47,367 bases of DNA, from positions 1 to 47,367 of IMG/VR virus record IMGVR_UViG_3300032285_000929. One strand, 5' to 3'. The DNA is from a virus. Position 1 is the stretch's first letter; every line of letters begins with the position of its first letter. Position numbers and translations under genes: made by a program. Below, piece after piece: positions 1 to 6,704 of the stretch. The notes beneath the pieces were generated by a model that had not been told where the DNA came from, made no database searches, and saw only the letters and a list, made by a program, of their open reading frames with translations.

Positions 1-276
1 GACCGTGTTATCCTCAACCTTGTTGTACAGTTGGATCTCTGGAAACAGATCCTCTGGCATTGCCCTGAGTGCGGCAGCAAGGCGGATGACTTCGCTTCGC
101 CAATGGCCCCTGACGGCTGACTTAGCCGTCTCCTTCATGTTAATGAACTCTCCGACGACGGTGGCACTTACACCAGAAAGGCGAGCCAGTTCAGATTGAT
201 TGCGGATGCCTTCCCGCTCCATGTACTCAAGGATTCGGTTGTTCTTGACCTGAGTTATGACCCGGAAGTCTTTCAT
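1..276 (-). CDS. HTH (XRE-type) regulator, C-terminus cut by window edge
   Basis: The frame is open from the ATG at 276 to the window edge (92 codons) and begins MKDFRVITQVKNNRILEYME. The stretch NQSELARLSGVSATVVGEF reads as the helix-turn-helix of an XRE-type DNA-binding domain (residues about 30-50), and a later LRAMPEDLFPE stretch is typical of the end of such domains. The start overlaps the stop of the upstream 78-residue gene by ATGA, so the two are probably translationally coupled. By family it should act as a repressor or activator; its target is unknown. The palindrome at 1337-1381 is a nearby candidate site, but only by position. The missing C-terminus could add a peptidase or oligomerisation domain. 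Confidence 0.72.
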   Translation of the reverse strand, partial: MKDFRVITQVKNNRILEYMEREGIRNQSELARLSGVSATVVGEFINMKETAKSAVRGHWRSEVIRLAAALRAMPEDLFPEIQLYNKVEDNTV

Positions 277-509
277 GGCTCATCTCTCACTAACCAAACA
301 CCCGGTTCAATTTTGATCATGCCTGATGGCTTCCTTGTGTCTTCTCCTGATCGACGCAGGTTGTCTCGTTGTCCACGAAAGGCAGCGAACCTGTCCATCA
401 TTCCCAAGCCTTCATTTACGATGAACTCCAACGTATCGCTGTGAAAGTTCTCCAGCCACTTAAGGTGGCGAGCCTTCATTTCCGCCTGCTCATCATCGGT
501 ATCGTTCAT
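273..509 (-). CDS. Hypothetical early protein, 78 aa
   Basis: Acidic N-terminus (MNDTDDEQAEMKARHLKW), then a helical middle and a basic segment (FRGQRDNLRRSGEDTRKP). I recognise no family. An AGGGG Shine-Dalgarno lies 8 nt before the ATG at 509. The stop overlaps the start of the HTH gene (ATGA), so it belongs to the same early leftward operon and could be a small partner or modulator; that role is a guess from position only. Confidence 0.6.
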   Translation of the reverse strand: MNDTDDEQAEMKARHLKWLENFHSDTLEFIVNEGLGMMDRFAAFRGQRDNLRRSGEDTRKPSGMIKIEPGVWLVRDEP

Positions 510-573
510 TGATGTGACCCCTGTTTATACCCTGTGACGTATCCCACGAATTTATGCGCTTTATGGTATCGCC

Positions 574-1125
574 CTACCGATCATAGATCAGCATTGGCTC
601 CTTGTTCCATGACCAGTCCCATATGTACCAAGCGTAGTTGTGCCTTGGTGATCCTGTTGTGTCGTCTATCCAGCGGGGGCGTTTGAGAAGCACGATTTTG
701 GCTGCGAATGGCTTGCCAAAGATTGTCGAACGAGACGCCGCGCAATCGAACTCATTCCGAAGCAGCATCGCGACACGACCCTGATGCGGCCTCGTCAACA
801 TCAACGCATGCTCTATGAACTGATCAGCAAGGTCGTCCTTGAACGGCGGGTTCGTAACAATGTCCCGCTGGCCGTCGTTCGTCCACGTCAGCAGGAAATC
901 CGCCACATCGAAGCCAAACCCATAATCAAGGATATCCGACCCATATGCGTCGATGCCATGCTTTCGGAAGACACTCAGCATCTTCCCCTTGCCTACCGCT
1001 GGCTCCCAGATCCGGCTGAAGTTTTCATGCCTTAGTAACACTTCCGTTACCCACGGCTCTGTCTCGTAGTGATCCCACTCACGGCGGTCCCATGTCGAGG
1101 CGAGGATCAGTTTGTCACTTGCCAT
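574..1125 (-). CDS. Solitary DNA adenine-type methyltransferase
   Basis: A 183-residue class I SAM-dependent methyltransferase. Motif I, which binds S-adenosylmethionine, is EPAVGKG (residues 41-47). The catalytic motif IV is DIVTNPPF (NPPF at 92-95), the form used by N6-adenine and some N4-cytosine enzymes. The ATG at 1125 is preferred over an in-frame TTG at 1155 because it gives only an 11-nt overlap with the upstream gene. No restriction enzyme is adjacent, so it is a lone phage enzyme, probably protecting phage DNA from host restriction or tuning its own DNA. The short length leaves little room for a target-recognition domain. Specificity cannot be read from sequence. Confidence 0.82.
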   Translation of the reverse strand: MASDKLILASTWDRREWDHYETEPWVTEVLLRHENFSRIWEPAVGKGKMLSVFRKHGIDAYGSDILDYGFGFDVADFLLTWTNDGQRDIVTNPPFKDDLADQFIEHALMLTRPHQGRVAMLLRNEFDCAASRSTIFGKPFAAKIVLLKRPRWIDDTTGSPRHNYAWYIWDWSWNKEPMLIYDR

Positions 1126-1330
1126 TATGTGCCGCCATGCGTTGATTTTCCTCAACCAGCCTGTCGCTCAGTTTCGACAAGATCCGATCTATCGACCGAT
1201 GCGCCGCCCGAAGAGCAACCCACTGCTCACCCGTCGGCAATGACCGAAAATCCATCGAAGCCAAAAACATCACGCCATCGTCATCTTTGACGATCTTACC
1301 GATCACCATCATTTCCGGCAGATTCGGCAT
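1115..1330 (-). CDS. Hypothetical early protein, 71 aa
   Basis: Begins MPNLPEMMVIGKIVKDDDG and ends in a charged helical segment (RILSKLSDRLVEENQRMAAH). No family recognised. Its Shine-Dalgarno (AGGGG, 6 nt before the ATG) lies in the right arm of the perfect inverted repeat at 1337-1381, so folding of a read-through transcript would hide the ribosome site. Its 3' end overlaps the methyltransferase start by 11 nt, which suggests coupling. Confidence 0.6.
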   Translation of the reverse strand: MPNLPEMMVIGKIVKDDDGVMFLASMDFRSLPTGEQWVALRAAHRSIDRILSKLSDRLVEENQRMAAHNGK

Positions 1331-1336
1331 GAAAAA

Positions 1337-1381
1337 CCCCTGATTCGCGACGATATTGATTTTATCGCAACGAATCAGGGG
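1337..1381 (-). promoter_or_regulatory. Perfect inverted repeat around a putative promoter and RBS
   Basis: CCCCTGATTCG at 1337-1347 and CGAATCAGGGG at 1371-1381 form an 11-bp perfect inverted repeat with a 23-nt spacer; CGAT/ATCG (1351-1354/1364-1367) adds inner pairing. Read on the minus strand, the repeat is followed by five T, so a read-through RNA would fold into a terminator-like hairpin that also buries the AGGGG ribosome site of the 71-residue gene. A TAAAAT -10-like hexamer lies in the loop (1359-1364), with a weak TTGTTC 16 nt upstream. The repeat could instead be a two-half-site operator. Confidence 0.55.
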
Positions 1382-1412
1382 AACAAGAAAGATTTCAACA
1401 TATTACCCAATG

Positions 1413-1434
1413 AAAAAGTGGCCGAAGCCCCTTT
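1413..1434 (-). terminator. Intrinsic terminator with UUCG loop
   Basis: On the minus strand AAAG, then a G.A mismatch, GGC, loop TTCG, GCC and CTTTTT form a short hairpin with a T tract. It starts 9 nt after the stop of the 88-residue gene and would end the leftward transcript from the promoters at 2.0-3.1 kb. Confidence 0.6.
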
Positions 1435-1442
1435 CTGCATCA

Positions 1443-1709
1443 TCATTCAATCTGTTTCCTGATCCCGTCTCCGACTTCCAAAAAGTCATCCAGTACCCTG
1501 CAAATCGTCGCATACCGTTCCGCAAAAGCCTTGTGAGCGTCCATCGACACGCCATTTCCCTTCGGATAAAAGTCACGCCCATTTGGCGGCATCATACGCA
1601 TTGTATCCAAAACATTCCTGAGTGCTTCAACGATGCAATCATTCTGATCCAGCAGATACTCGCCAGAAGTGCCGTTGCTGTGAACCGTGGGGACAATAAG
1701 GTCAGACAT
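1443..1709 (-). CDS. Hypothetical early protein, 88 aa
   Basis: Begins MSDLIVPTVHSNGTSGEYLL. The middle contains LRNVLDTMRMMPPNGRDFYP and the C-terminus is helical and acidic. No family recognised. A strong AAGGAGAAGTAAA ribosome site precedes the ATG. It is the last gene before the terminator at 1413-1434 and shares its transcript with the 71-residue gene upstream, separated by a C(UUCG)G hairpin. Confidence 0.65.
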   Translation of the reverse strand: MSDLIVPTVHSNGTSGEYLLDQNDCIVEALRNVLDTMRMMPPNGRDFYPKGNGVSMDAHKAFAERYATICRVLDDFLEVGDGIRKQIE

Positions 1710-1734
1710 TTTACTTCTCCTTGATGTGATGGGT

Positions 1735-1750
1735 GGGGGCCGAAGCCCCC
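1735..1750 (-). repeat. Leader hairpin, copy A
   Basis: GGGGGC-TTCG-GCCCCC on the minus strand: a 6-bp GC stem with a UUCG tetraloop between two early genes, upstream of the 88-residue gene. It resembles copies B-D in layout but lacks the ATCAACAAC start and a clear promoter. Confidence 0.6.
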
Positions 1751-1755
1751 GTTAA

Positions 1756-1971
1756 TCAGTCGCGGGCCATATTGGGTACGTCAAAAGCCATTATCATCGC
1801 TTCATCAAACGTCTGCGTGGTCCACACGTGATCAACCCGCAGGACATCGTAATTATTGCCAGTTTCATCCTTGAGCCTCTGGGCATATTCGCGCGCATCA
1901 TAAAGGTACTCAAACGCTTTCAGCATGCCGACAATGCTGCGATCTTTCGGAACAACATAGTACATTTTCAT
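1756..1971 (-). CDS. Hypothetical early protein, 71 aa
   Basis: Begins MKMYYVVPKDRSIVGMLKAF, followed by a predicted helix with YDAREYAQRLKDETG and a short beta-like end. The alternating beta/alpha pattern suggests a small compact domain; no family recognised. The ribosome site AAAGGGAGATGAAA is good. It is the first gene after the promoter at 2013-2041 and hairpin copy B. Confidence 0.65.
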   Translation of the reverse strand: MKMYYVVPKDRSIVGMLKAFEYLYDAREYAQRLKDETGNNYDVLRVDHVWTTQTFDEAMIMAFDVPNMARD

Positions 1972-1984
1972 CTCCCTTTTGTGT

Positions 1985-2041
1985 GCGCCGCAGCGCCGTT
2001 GTTGATGTGTCGTTTATAGGCCGAATGAACTTTTCGGTCAA
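1985..2041 (-). promoter_or_regulatory. Early promoter with leader hairpin, copy B
   Basis: On the minus strand TTGACC (2041-2036), a 17-nt spacer and TATAAA (2018-2013) form a near-consensus sigma70 promoter. Seven bases on, at 2006, begins ATCAACAACGG, followed by a GCGC-TGCG-GCGC hairpin (1985-1996). The predicted transcript therefore starts almost at the hairpin. The same arrangement recurs at copies C and D. Confidence 0.75.
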
Positions 2042-2064
2042 CACAAAAAACACGATAAAATAAA

Positions 2065-2217
2065 TTATTTTTTGTTTCGCATCCAGCCAACGGAAACAGC
2101 CACGGTCTGTAAATATTCCTCGTTGGCTCGCACGGGCGGATCTCGCATGATCAGCATGCAGTGAACGCGAGGGTGGTTAGCCCTCGCGTCCTTGTTTTTG
2201 CGCCACCACCAGATCAT
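2065..2217 (-). CDS. Hypothetical small protein, 50 aa
   Basis: Starts at ATG 2217, overlapping the upstream stop by ATGA; a longer GTG-started version (2280) would overlap the upstream gene needlessly. Begins MIWWWRKNKDARANHPRVHC, so it is Trp- and Arg-rich at the N-terminus. No family recognised. Co-translated with the 96-residue protein. Confidence 0.5.
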   Translation of the reverse strand: MIWWWRKNKDARANHPRVHCMLIMRDPPVRANEEYLQTVAVSVGWMRNKK

Positions 2218-2504
2218 GCGGTCAGTGCTTTGAATGTCAGGGAAGGTTTCGGGTTCGATATCTTGCACCGCTTGATCCACCAGTCCTCGCCCATCTCCTT
2301 CTTGACCGCATCCGTGTCAATCGTCCAGCGAACGCTGGCCTCGCTGAAGCAAACCTTCCAAATGTAACCCGGCAGTTCCTTCTCGGTGGCGCGCTCGCGG
2401 ATGACTTTTTCGCACTCAGCGAATTGCGCTTCCAGCCTCTTGATCTCCGCCTTGATCTGGGCCGCGAGGTCGACAACTTCTTCGGTGGTGAGGTCGGCGT
2501 TCAT
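2214..2504 (-). CDS. Hypothetical early protein with coiled coil, 96 aa
   Basis: Residues about 5-45 form a charged helix likely to be a coiled coil (AAQIKAEIKRLEAQFAECEK). The C-terminal part has VRWTIDTDAVKKEMGEDWW, a pattern I recall from uncharacterised phage early proteins. The ribosome site is AGGAG. Expressed from the promoter at 2551-2579 and followed by the overlapping 50-residue gene. Function unknown. Confidence 0.68.
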   Translation of the reverse strand: MNADLTTEEVVDLAAQIKAEIKRLEAQFAECEKVIRERATEKELPGYIWKVCFSEASVRWTIDTDAVKKEMGEDWWIKRCKISNPKPSLTFKALTA

Positions 2505-2522
2505 GGTAGGCTCCTATGGTGT

Positions 2523-2579
2523 GGGCCGCAGCCCCGTTGTTGATGAAAACAACTTACGCGCGACTGAACACAATGTCAA
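2523..2579 (-). promoter_or_regulatory. Early promoter with leader hairpin, copy C
   Basis: On the minus strand a consensus TTGACA (2579-2574), 17 nt, then TAAGTT (2556-2551), a weak -10. ATCAACAACGGGG starts 7 bases later at 2544, followed by the hairpin GGGC-TGCG-GCCC (2523-2534) upstream of the 96-residue gene. Confidence 0.65.
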
Positions 2580-2583
2580 CGCA

Positions 2584-2721
2584 CTAAAAAAAGTAATTTT
2601 CATTTTTATCGCAGATTTTTTGATACCAGCGATCACCGGCATCATTTTCCCGGAGGACGACAATCGTGCCGTCCTCCCACCGTTCCTGCCTCACCGTCCA
2701 CTCAGGCGGCGTTGTCTTCAC
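2584..2721 (-). CDS. Possible small protein, 45 aa, GTG start
   Basis: Starting at GTG 2721, the frame reads VKTTPPEWTVRQERWEDG and ends KNENYFF. It overlaps the 3' end of the 101-residue gene by 20 nt. An ATG-started version from 2796 would overlap by 95 nt and its extra N-terminus looks like an out-of-frame translation. No strong ribosome site; coupling to the upstream gene is the likely mode. Unknown function, moderate doubt that it is real. Confidence 0.4.
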   Translation of the reverse strand: MKTTPPEWTVRQERWEDGTIVVLRENDAGDRWYQKICDKNENYFF

Positions 2722-3007
2722 GAACGTGAAAGTCAACGTTCTCCCAGATGTACGGGCAGTCTGACTTTTCTTTGATGAACAGATTGATGATTTCATCTTC
2801 CTCGTCCTTTGTCAGGTTGATATCGTCGCCGTCCTCGTTGGTGACGTACACCAGCACCACGTTATCGATTTCATACATCATATCGCCGTAATCGCGGCCA
2901 TACACGATGTTTGCTTTGCCATTGAGGTAAATGTGTTCGCCATTCCATTCGATGAAGGAATCATCAATCTTGTAAGTGAAATTGCCGAGTTCAGCGAGAA
3001 CGTGCAT
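2702..3007 (-). CDS. Hypothetical acidic early protein, 101 aa
   Basis: Start chosen at ATG 3007, which has GGAGG 6 nt upstream; an earlier in-frame start would precede the promoter's transcription start. Begins MHVLAELGNFTYKIDDSF. Beta-rich N-terminal half, then an acidic stretch (NEDGDDINLTKDEEDEIINL). The acidity could suit a mimic or inhibitor of a DNA-binding host protein, but nothing shows this. First gene after the promoter at 3054-3082. Confidence 0.65.
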   Translation of the reverse strand: MHVLAELGNFTYKIDDSFIEWNGEHIYLNGKANIVYGRDYGDMMYEIDNVVLVYVTNEDGDDINLTKDEEDEIINLFIKEKSDCPYIWENVDFHVREDNAA

Positions 3008-3024
3008 TGAAGCCTCCATGTGGT

Positions 3025-3082
3025 GGGCCGTGGCCCCGTTGTTGATATGTCTGTTTTTATGCGTGTTCGATGTTGTCGTCAA
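3025..3082 (-). promoter_or_regulatory. Early promoter with leader hairpin, copy D
   Basis: On the minus strand TTGACG (3082-3077), 17 nt, TAAAAA (3059-3054). ATCAACAACGGGG begins 8 bases later at 3046, then the hairpin GGGC-CACG-GCCC (3025-3036). The promoter overlaps the 3' end of the upstream 73-residue gene. Confidence 0.65.
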
Positions 3083-3278
3083 GCGGGAAATAAAACTTTA
3101 TTGCGTCCATTACTAATTCGACAGTCGGGACCATATGCAGGTCGCCCGTATCGCAAATGACAACCCTCCACAATTTATACAGTTCCGACCACTGCACCCA
3201 CGCGAGTTTGTAATCACCATTGAAGACCGTAAACACCTTATCGCTGCTATATCGCGCCCTTAATTTACCGTTGCTCAT
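3057..3278 (-). CDS. Hypothetical protein, 73 aa
   Basis: Begins MSNGKLRARYSSDKVFTVFN; beta-rich with several aromatic residues (DYKLAWVQWSELYKLW). No family recognised. The ATG lies inside the primase gene end (14-nt overlap), so it is translated as the last gene of the replication operon. Confidence 0.6.
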   Translation of the reverse strand: MSNGKLRARYSSDKVFTVFNGDYKLAWVQWSELYKLWRVVICDTGDLHMVPTVELVMDAIKFYFPLDDNIEHA

Positions 3279-4197
3279 CGTTGCCTCTCATTTGATCCAA
3301 GAAGTCCGTGTCAGGCATCACCGGCACCCTCACTACCACTTCGATCTTCCGGCTCATCACCAGCCGCCGGGCGAGATCGTAGGCCGCTGCCTGTCCCGTA
3401 TAGTTCGCATCATTGTCTGAAAAAATCGTTAACCGCTTCACCGAAGCAGGCGGATTAAACGACCGTAGAAGCGGCGCGCTGATCGCCGACCACGTAGGCA
3501 CCCCAGTCGTCAGAAACGCCGCCAGAGCGGTCTCCACGCCCTCAGCAATACCCATCTCCTCAGCGACCGACGAGAACAGTCTGATGGCCGATCCTGTAGG
3601 TATCGTGCCCGCCATCAAAACCTTGACCGGCGACACATCCGCCTTCTGCCCGACCCTGTTCAGATACGTCCTGTGGATCGAGACAATGTTGCCGTTCTCG
3701 TCGTCGACCCGCGAGGCCATGATCGGGAACACTTGCTCAGGATCAGCAATGTGACGACCCATGCCGATTCGGATCGCGTGTGACCGGATCTTCTTGTCGA
3801 GCCTCTGTTTCAAATATCGGTCGACCGGATCATCGTCGACAACTGATTCGCAGAACGACCAGAACTTTCTGGCTCGCGCCTTAGCCTTGTCATCGGGCAT
3901 CCGGTCCCGCACAGCCTTGACGCCCGCCTTCGGGACCAATCCAACGACAAGATCCTTGGCGTCCTTCAAGGGCATCTTCTTGACCCGTGATATCAGGCTA
4001 AACCCATCACCGGCACCACATGCCGAGCAAATCCAATCTCCCCGGTTCTGCCTATTGTCAAACCTGAACCGATCCTGCCCGCCACAAATCGGGCATGGGC
4101 CATGCTTGCCAGAGAGATATTGGTCAGCGACCCCTGCACTCCGCAGGATGTCATGCCACCGACCGAGTGCTGCTGCTTCCGCGTCCTTGAAGTTCAT
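3265..4197 (-). CDS. DNA primase (P4-type zinc finger plus Toprim)
   Basis: 310 residues. An N-terminal zinc finger has CPICGG (Cys35, Cys38) and CSAC (Cys57, Cys60), the form of P4/plasmid-type primases that read template DNA. The C-terminal half shows a Toprim-like fold: EGVETALAA (Glu219) and IFSDND (Asp261, Asp263) should bind the catalytic metal. It would make RNA primers at the phage fork. No helicase domain is fused; the SF2 helicase gene directly upstream overlaps it by 47 nt, so the two are probably made together. Ribosome site AAGG about 9 nt before the ATG. Confidence 0.88.
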   Translation of the reverse strand: MNFKDAEAAALGRWHDILRSAGVADQYLSGKHGPCPICGGQDRFRFDNRQNRGDWICSACGAGDGFSLISRVKKMPLKDAKDLVVGLVPKAGVKAVRDRMPDDKAKARARKFWSFCESVVDDDPVDRYLKQRLDKKIRSHAIRIGMGRHIADPEQVFPIMASRVDDENGNIVSIHRTYLNRVGQKADVSPVKVLMAGTIPTGSAIRLFSSVAEEMGIAEGVETALAAFLTTGVPTWSAISAPLLRSFNPPASVKRLTIFSDNDANYTGQAAAYDLARRLVMSRKIEVVVRVPVMPDTDFLDQMRGNDEQR

Positions 4198-5668
4198 TTT
4201 TCTGAGCCTTTTCGCGTTGTTTAGCCTTAAAGATGTTCAGGTGCCTAATCCACGACAGAGTGGCCGCTGACGGAGGCATGGGAGCCGGTCTATCCGCCGG
4301 TCCGACACCGATCCGCTGCCGATATGCGTGATACGCCCACCCGGGCTGGTAACCCTTGATTTGCGCGTGACCGAGCAACTCAGCGTAGAATACCCGCTTT
4401 TGCTCGCGTGTCCACGACTTTGCTAATTGTTTCCCATCCTTGGTTAACTCCGACAGTTCTCCGCGCTCGGTCTCGATTTTCGACATAAACTCAGCCACGA
4501 ACCCGCAAGCCGGGCATTTCTGTGTCCTCAACGGCTTGATGAAAGCACACTTCGAACACGCCTTCGGGAGAAGTTGTTTCTTCTCAGTCGCCGCCTTCGC
4601 CTTTTCTCCATCATCCAGCGTTGCATGATTGATGTCGGTGACGAAGCCCAGACGCAGGGTCGTATCCGAGTGATCAAGGATCAAGCAGTCTTGTTTGCCC
4701 GGGGCGGTACGAAGTCCCCGTCCAATGATTTGCGTAAAGAGTATTTCCGATCTCGTCGGACGCGCCAAAATAATGCAGCGAACATCCCAGTCGATACCGG
4801 TCGTGAGTACCCCCACGTTGCAGACCACTTTGGTCTCGCCATTTGCGAATCGTGCAGCAATTTCTTCTCTCTCGTCGACTTCGGTGAAGGCGTCCATGTA
4901 GTCCGCCGCCACGCCCGCCTCAAGGAATTGTTGCTGCAATTTTTTCGCATGCGCTCGGTCGACACCGAAACACAATGTCGGCCTGTTCTCGCCCTTCTCC
5001 AACCACGTAGAGACGATATCAGCGACCAACGTTCCCTGCTGCATCGCCCTTGACAAGCCTTTGGTCTCGTAGTCGCCCTTCACAATCTTGACGCCCGTCA
5101 GATCAGGGTGCGCCGGAGCAAATACCCGAAACGGCGAAAGATACCCCGAATCAATCAGATGTTGCGTCGTCGTGCCGATGATCAGGTCGTCGTAAAGTTT
5201 TCCCATGCCCTTCGACCACGGTGTAGCCGTCAGGCCGATCACGGGAATTTTCTTTTCCGACAGTTCCGCGAACCATTTCTTGTAGAATTGAAACTGAACA
5301 TGCGCCTCGTCGATGATGACGAGACCAGCATCAGGAACGTTGCGGCGCATCAAAGTCTGAATGCTGGCCACCTGCACCTGAGCCGTGTGATCTGTCCGCT
5401 CATGATACGCCTGCATCACACCAATATCGAAGATCCCGTCACGTTCGAATGATTCGACCGTCTGGTTGACGAGCGAAATTGCTGGGACACAGAAGATGAC
5501 TTTGTGGCCCTTCTCCAGCGCCATGTTGATGATTGCCCCAGCCGTGGCTGTTTTACCGGCACCAGTGGGCATTTGAAGGACGGGCTTGCGCTTGCCAGAG
5601 CGAAGAGATGCCCTCAAATTGTCAATCGCATCCTTCTGGTAGTCCCGTAGATCATGCGCCGATGCCAT
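4151..5668 (-). CDS. SF2 DEAH-box DNA helicase with C-terminal zinc ribbon
   Basis: 505 residues from ATG 5668, preferred over ATG 5695 because GGGAG lies 7 nt upstream. Walker A is MPTGAGKT (about 34-41), the DEAH box is VIIDEAH (120-123), motif III is GLTATPW and motif VI is IIGRGLRT, so both RecA lobes are complete. Near residues 395-415 a four-cysteine ribbon (CSKC...CPACGF) may contact DNA. This is the type of SF2 helicase phages use in replication or origin remodelling. It overlaps the DnaA-like gene upstream and the primase downstream, giving an initiator-helicase-primase order. Confidence 0.9.
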   Translation of the reverse strand: MASAHDLRDYQKDAIDNLRASLRSGKRKPVLQMPTGAGKTATAGAIINMALEKGHKVIFCVPAISLVNQTVESFERDGIFDIGVMQAYHERTDHTAQVQVASIQTLMRRNVPDAGLVIIDEAHVQFQFYKKWFAELSEKKIPVIGLTATPWSKGMGKLYDDLIIGTTTQHLIDSGYLSPFRVFAPAHPDLTGVKIVKGDYETKGLSRAMQQGTLVADIVSTWLEKGENRPTLCFGVDRAHAKKLQQQFLEAGVAADYMDAFTEVDEREEIAARFANGETKVVCNVGVLTTGIDWDVRCIILARPTRSEILFTQIIGRGLRTAPGKQDCLILDHSDTTLRLGFVTDINHATLDDGEKAKAATEKKQLLPKACSKCAFIKPLRTQKCPACGFVAEFMSKIETERGELSELTKDGKQLAKSWTREQKRVFYAELLGHAQIKGYQPGWAYHAYRQRIGVGPADRPAPMPPSAATLSWIRHLNIFKAKQREKAQKNELQGRGSSSTRSVA

Positions 5669-6083
5669 TGTCGCGCTCCCAGCAATAGAGGTCATTCAGG
5701 ATCGTTGTGTGGTCACGCTTGAGCCACCGGCTCACTTGGGAGGCTGAATATTTTTGTTCGTTCACCGCCCGCCAAACCAGTTCGCGGCGCACCTTGACCA
5801 CGTTTTTTCGCCGGTCAGGATTGATGATCAATTTCGGGTCCATTTCGTGCTTCCGGGCAATGTCCATCAGCATTTCGTAGAACCCATTACGCGGAATGCC
5901 ATCAACCTTGAACACGATCTCAGGCTTCTCTTGTTTATCCACCTCAACTTTCACAGGCGGGCTTTTAATTGCAGAGATCGGCACAAGACCAGCGGGCTTC
6001 CCAAGACCGCCCAAACGCCGCCTGACGGCGATGTAGTGGGCCTTGAGGTCATTGTAGGACGCGAGATTCAGTTCCGTGGACAT
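5652..6083 (-). CDS. DnaA domain IV-like DNA-binding protein (putative origin binder)
   Basis: 143 residues from ATG 6083 (AAGGA 11 nt upstream; the in-frame TTG at 6107 is less likely). The C-terminal 75 residues look like domain IV of DnaA: a helix-turn-helix in SASQVSRWLK followed by the signature RDHTTILND (RDHTT at 123-127), which in DnaA contacts DnaA boxes. No AAA+ ATPase is present. The N-terminal half is unrecognised and Pro/Lys rich. Placed just before the helicase and primase, it could recruit them to an origin. A DnaA-box-like TTATCCACC (5935-5943) lies inside its own gene. Confidence 0.72.
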   Translation of the reverse strand: MSTELNLASYNDLKAHYIAVRRRLGGLGKPAGLVPISAIKSPPVKVEVDKQEKPEIVFKVDGIPRNGFYEMLMDIARKHEMDPKLIINPDRRKNVVKVRRELVWRAVNEQKYSASQVSRWLKRDHTTILNDLYCWERDNGIGA

Positions 6084-6438
6084 TTGGGTTTTTTCCTTCA
6101 ACTTCAATAAGCGTTACGATCATTGGCGCTACAAGATCCTCGGACCATTCCGCAGCCAGCGCCATGCACTGCGAATCATCCTCTACAATCTGCATTGCGA
6201 CAAGTAGATCGCTCGTCGCTTTCAACAGATTATCCAAGTCCCGGCGGCGTTTGTCCGCCCGCAAAACCGCGATGTGAATGGCATACTTGCCATCAATTTT
6301 GGTTTTGATTTGCTCTTTCAGCATCCACCCGGCTTCTTCGATCCAGTTTTTATATTCCTGCGACTTGTACATCCGCTTCCCGGAAATACGCCACAAACGA
6401 TTGACTGACGGTGCGAGGGGCAGGATGAATTGAAGCAT
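6049..6438 (-). CDS. rusA: RusA-family Holliday junction resolvase
   Basis: 129 residues, the usual size for RusA. Features visible: LAPSVNRLWRI near the N-terminus, and the metal-binding acidic pairs in RRRDLDNLLK (Asp67, Asp69, Asn70) and IVEDDSQ (Asp87, Asp88). RusA cuts four-way junctions symmetrically, resolving recombination or replication intermediates. It starts in a TAATG overlap with the HTH gene upstream and overlaps the DnaA-like gene by 35 nt. Confidence 0.9.
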   Translation of the reverse strand: MLQFILPLAPSVNRLWRISGKRMYKSQEYKNWIEEAGWMLKEQIKTKIDGKYAIHIAVLRADKRRRDLDNLLKATSDLLVAMQIVEDDSQCMALAAEWSEDLVAPMIVTLIEVEGKNPNVHGTESRVLQ

Positions 6439-6704
6439 TAAAAAAAATCCGCTGGTGTGAGTTCGTGATTGGTCGCCGCAATGATTTTCTTTGCCGCATT
6501 GACCAGTGGGGTTTGCTTGTATCGTTCAATCCTCGACAGTGACGATGAACTGATTCCGGTGATAACCGAAAGCCAATCCAATTTTACTCCGTTTGCTTGC
6601 CGCCAGAGTTTGAGCGGATGTCCATCCCCGGATCTCCAATCGGCGAGGTCGACAATCGGCCCGCGCTGTGGTTCCGCTGCATTCGGATTTGGCTGTTCTG
6701 CCAT
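6438..6704 (-). CDS. HTH Cro/CI-type regulator
   Basis: 88 residues from ATG 6704 (AGGGG 10 nt upstream; another ATG at 6713 is possible). After an unstructured N-terminus, residues about 30-88 are a single XRE/Cro domain: LKLWRQANGVKLDWLSVITG, then the recognition helix in SSSSLSRIERYKQTP. There is no peptidase or oligomerisation domain, so it resembles Cro rather than CI. It is the first gene of the leftward replication operon and faces the divergent region with two palindromic sites, so it is the best candidate to bind them. Confidence 0.75.
   Translation of the reverse strand: MAEQPNPNAAEPQRGPIVDLADWRSGDGHPLKLWRQANGVKLDWLSVITGISSSSLSRIERYKQTPLVNAAKKIIAATNHELTPADFF

Noticed and set aside
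5-444. Two plus-strand frames at the left edge
   Set aside because: They lie opposite the HTH and 78-residue genes, which have an ATGA overlap and a good ribosome site.
1735-1750. Promoter for hairpin copy A
   Set aside because: A TTGACG hexamer lies upstream inside the previous gene, but no -10 is found at a useful distance.
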